From: Ypsolopha sequella
Lineage: Eukaryota > Arthropoda > Insecta > Lepidoptera > Ypsolophidae
Assembly (NCBI GenBank): GCA_934047225.1
Contig: OW204010.1
Location: 2,188,294-2,252,293 of the forward strand
Direction: 5' to 3'
Length of the DNA stretch: 64,000 nucleotides
The notes beneath the pieces were generated by a model. It made no database searches, was not told the origin of the DNA, and worked only from the letters and a program-made list of their open reading frames with translations. Numbering within the stretch: the first letter of the stretch is position 1; the number at the start of each line of letters is the position of its first letter. The position numbers and the translations under genes were made by a program. Shown one piece after another: positions 63,926 through 64,000 of the stretch.

Positions 63926-64000
63926 ATGCCACGTGTTTATGTCAGAAAGCGAGAGAATAAATACTCCTTAGAAAATCTAAAGAAAGCGGTCGAGGATGTT
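63926..64000 (+). CDS. psq-type helix-turn-helix protein N-terminus (pogo/Tigger-like transposase), partial
   Basis: An ATG at 63926 opens a frame beginning MPRVYVRKRENKYSLENLKK and running off the window end. The basic MPR-YVRK start followed by Y(S)xExLxxAVxxV is characteristic of the pipsqueak-type HTH at the N-terminus of pogo/Tigger/jerky-like DDE transposases and domesticated relatives. A splice-acceptor-like TTTTTTTCAG lies just upstream, so the ATG may be in a second exon. Only 25 codons are visible. Confidence 0.55.
   Translation, partial: MPRVYVRKRENKYSLENLKKAVEDV

Overview
The window looks like insect, most probably lepidopteran, nuclear DNA. It is AT-rich, almost free of host genes, and packed with nested mobile elements. 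The lepidopteran call rests on a mag-type Ty3/gypsy element with very short LTRs, several BEL/Pao elements, tRNA-derived SINEs, a dispersed repeat built on GGTTCCGTACCC and GTGCGAGTC, and microsatellite-associated repeats. No host single-copy gene is recognised with confidence.

Layout. 1-4.5 kb: BEL/Pao element I (minus strand), cut by the window edge and broken by two in-frame stops and a frameshift. 5.0-5.8 kb: a dead OTU-type protease fragment and a small MITE. 5.97-10.76 kb: an intact mag-lineage Ty3/gypsy element with identical 100-bp LTRs and 5-bp target duplications (TSD). 10.8-15.1 kb: non-coding repeats including a 1.8-kb fold-back. 15.09-18.56 kb: BEL/Pao element II, with identical 276-bp LTRs, keeping gag-protease and an envelope-like tail but lacking pol. 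18.6-22.9 kb: non-coding repeats and hairpins.

22.90-47.71 kb: a complete Polinton/Maverick (adintovirus-like) element. It has about 0.4-kb terminal inverted repeats starting AGT and a perfect 6-bp TSD (AATATA). The plus-strand block encodes a packaging ATPase, a conserved Polinton protein, a fibre-like protein, an integrase with chromodomain, a PLA2-like minor virion protein, an adenain-like protease, a minor capsid protein, a 50-aa protein, a major capsid protein and a 165-aa protein. The minus-strand block encodes protein-primed DNA polymerase B and small or spliced accessory genes. Plus-strand genes are unusually tightly coupled: four ATGA start/stop overlaps, and a canonical A_AAA_AAC slippery site directly before the stop of the PLA2-like gene, where a -1 slip enters the protease frame. 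Inside this element sit SINE copies and BEL/Pao element IV (39.14-44.87 kb), whose gag is itself split by a solo LTR of the same family.

48.08-54.53 kb: BEL/Pao element III (minus strand), nearly intact, with one in-frame stop and one frameshift. 55.15-56.82 kb: a minisatellite of an 8-bp unit with 312-bp and 264-bp higher-order repeats. 57.01-62.00 kb: a non-coding LTR element with LTRs of about 1.46 kb and a 4-bp TSD (LARD-like). 62.0-64.0 kb: non-coding DNA ending in what may be the 5' end of a pogo/Tigger-like transposon: six copies of a GGGTAATTGTAAA motif, then a psq-type helix-turn-helix ORF running off the edge.

Functionally the only gene set that works together is the Polinton (replication, integration, capsid and packaging). 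At least its minor capsid gene carries a nonsense codon, so this copy is probably not self-sufficient. The mag element is the best candidate for a currently active element.
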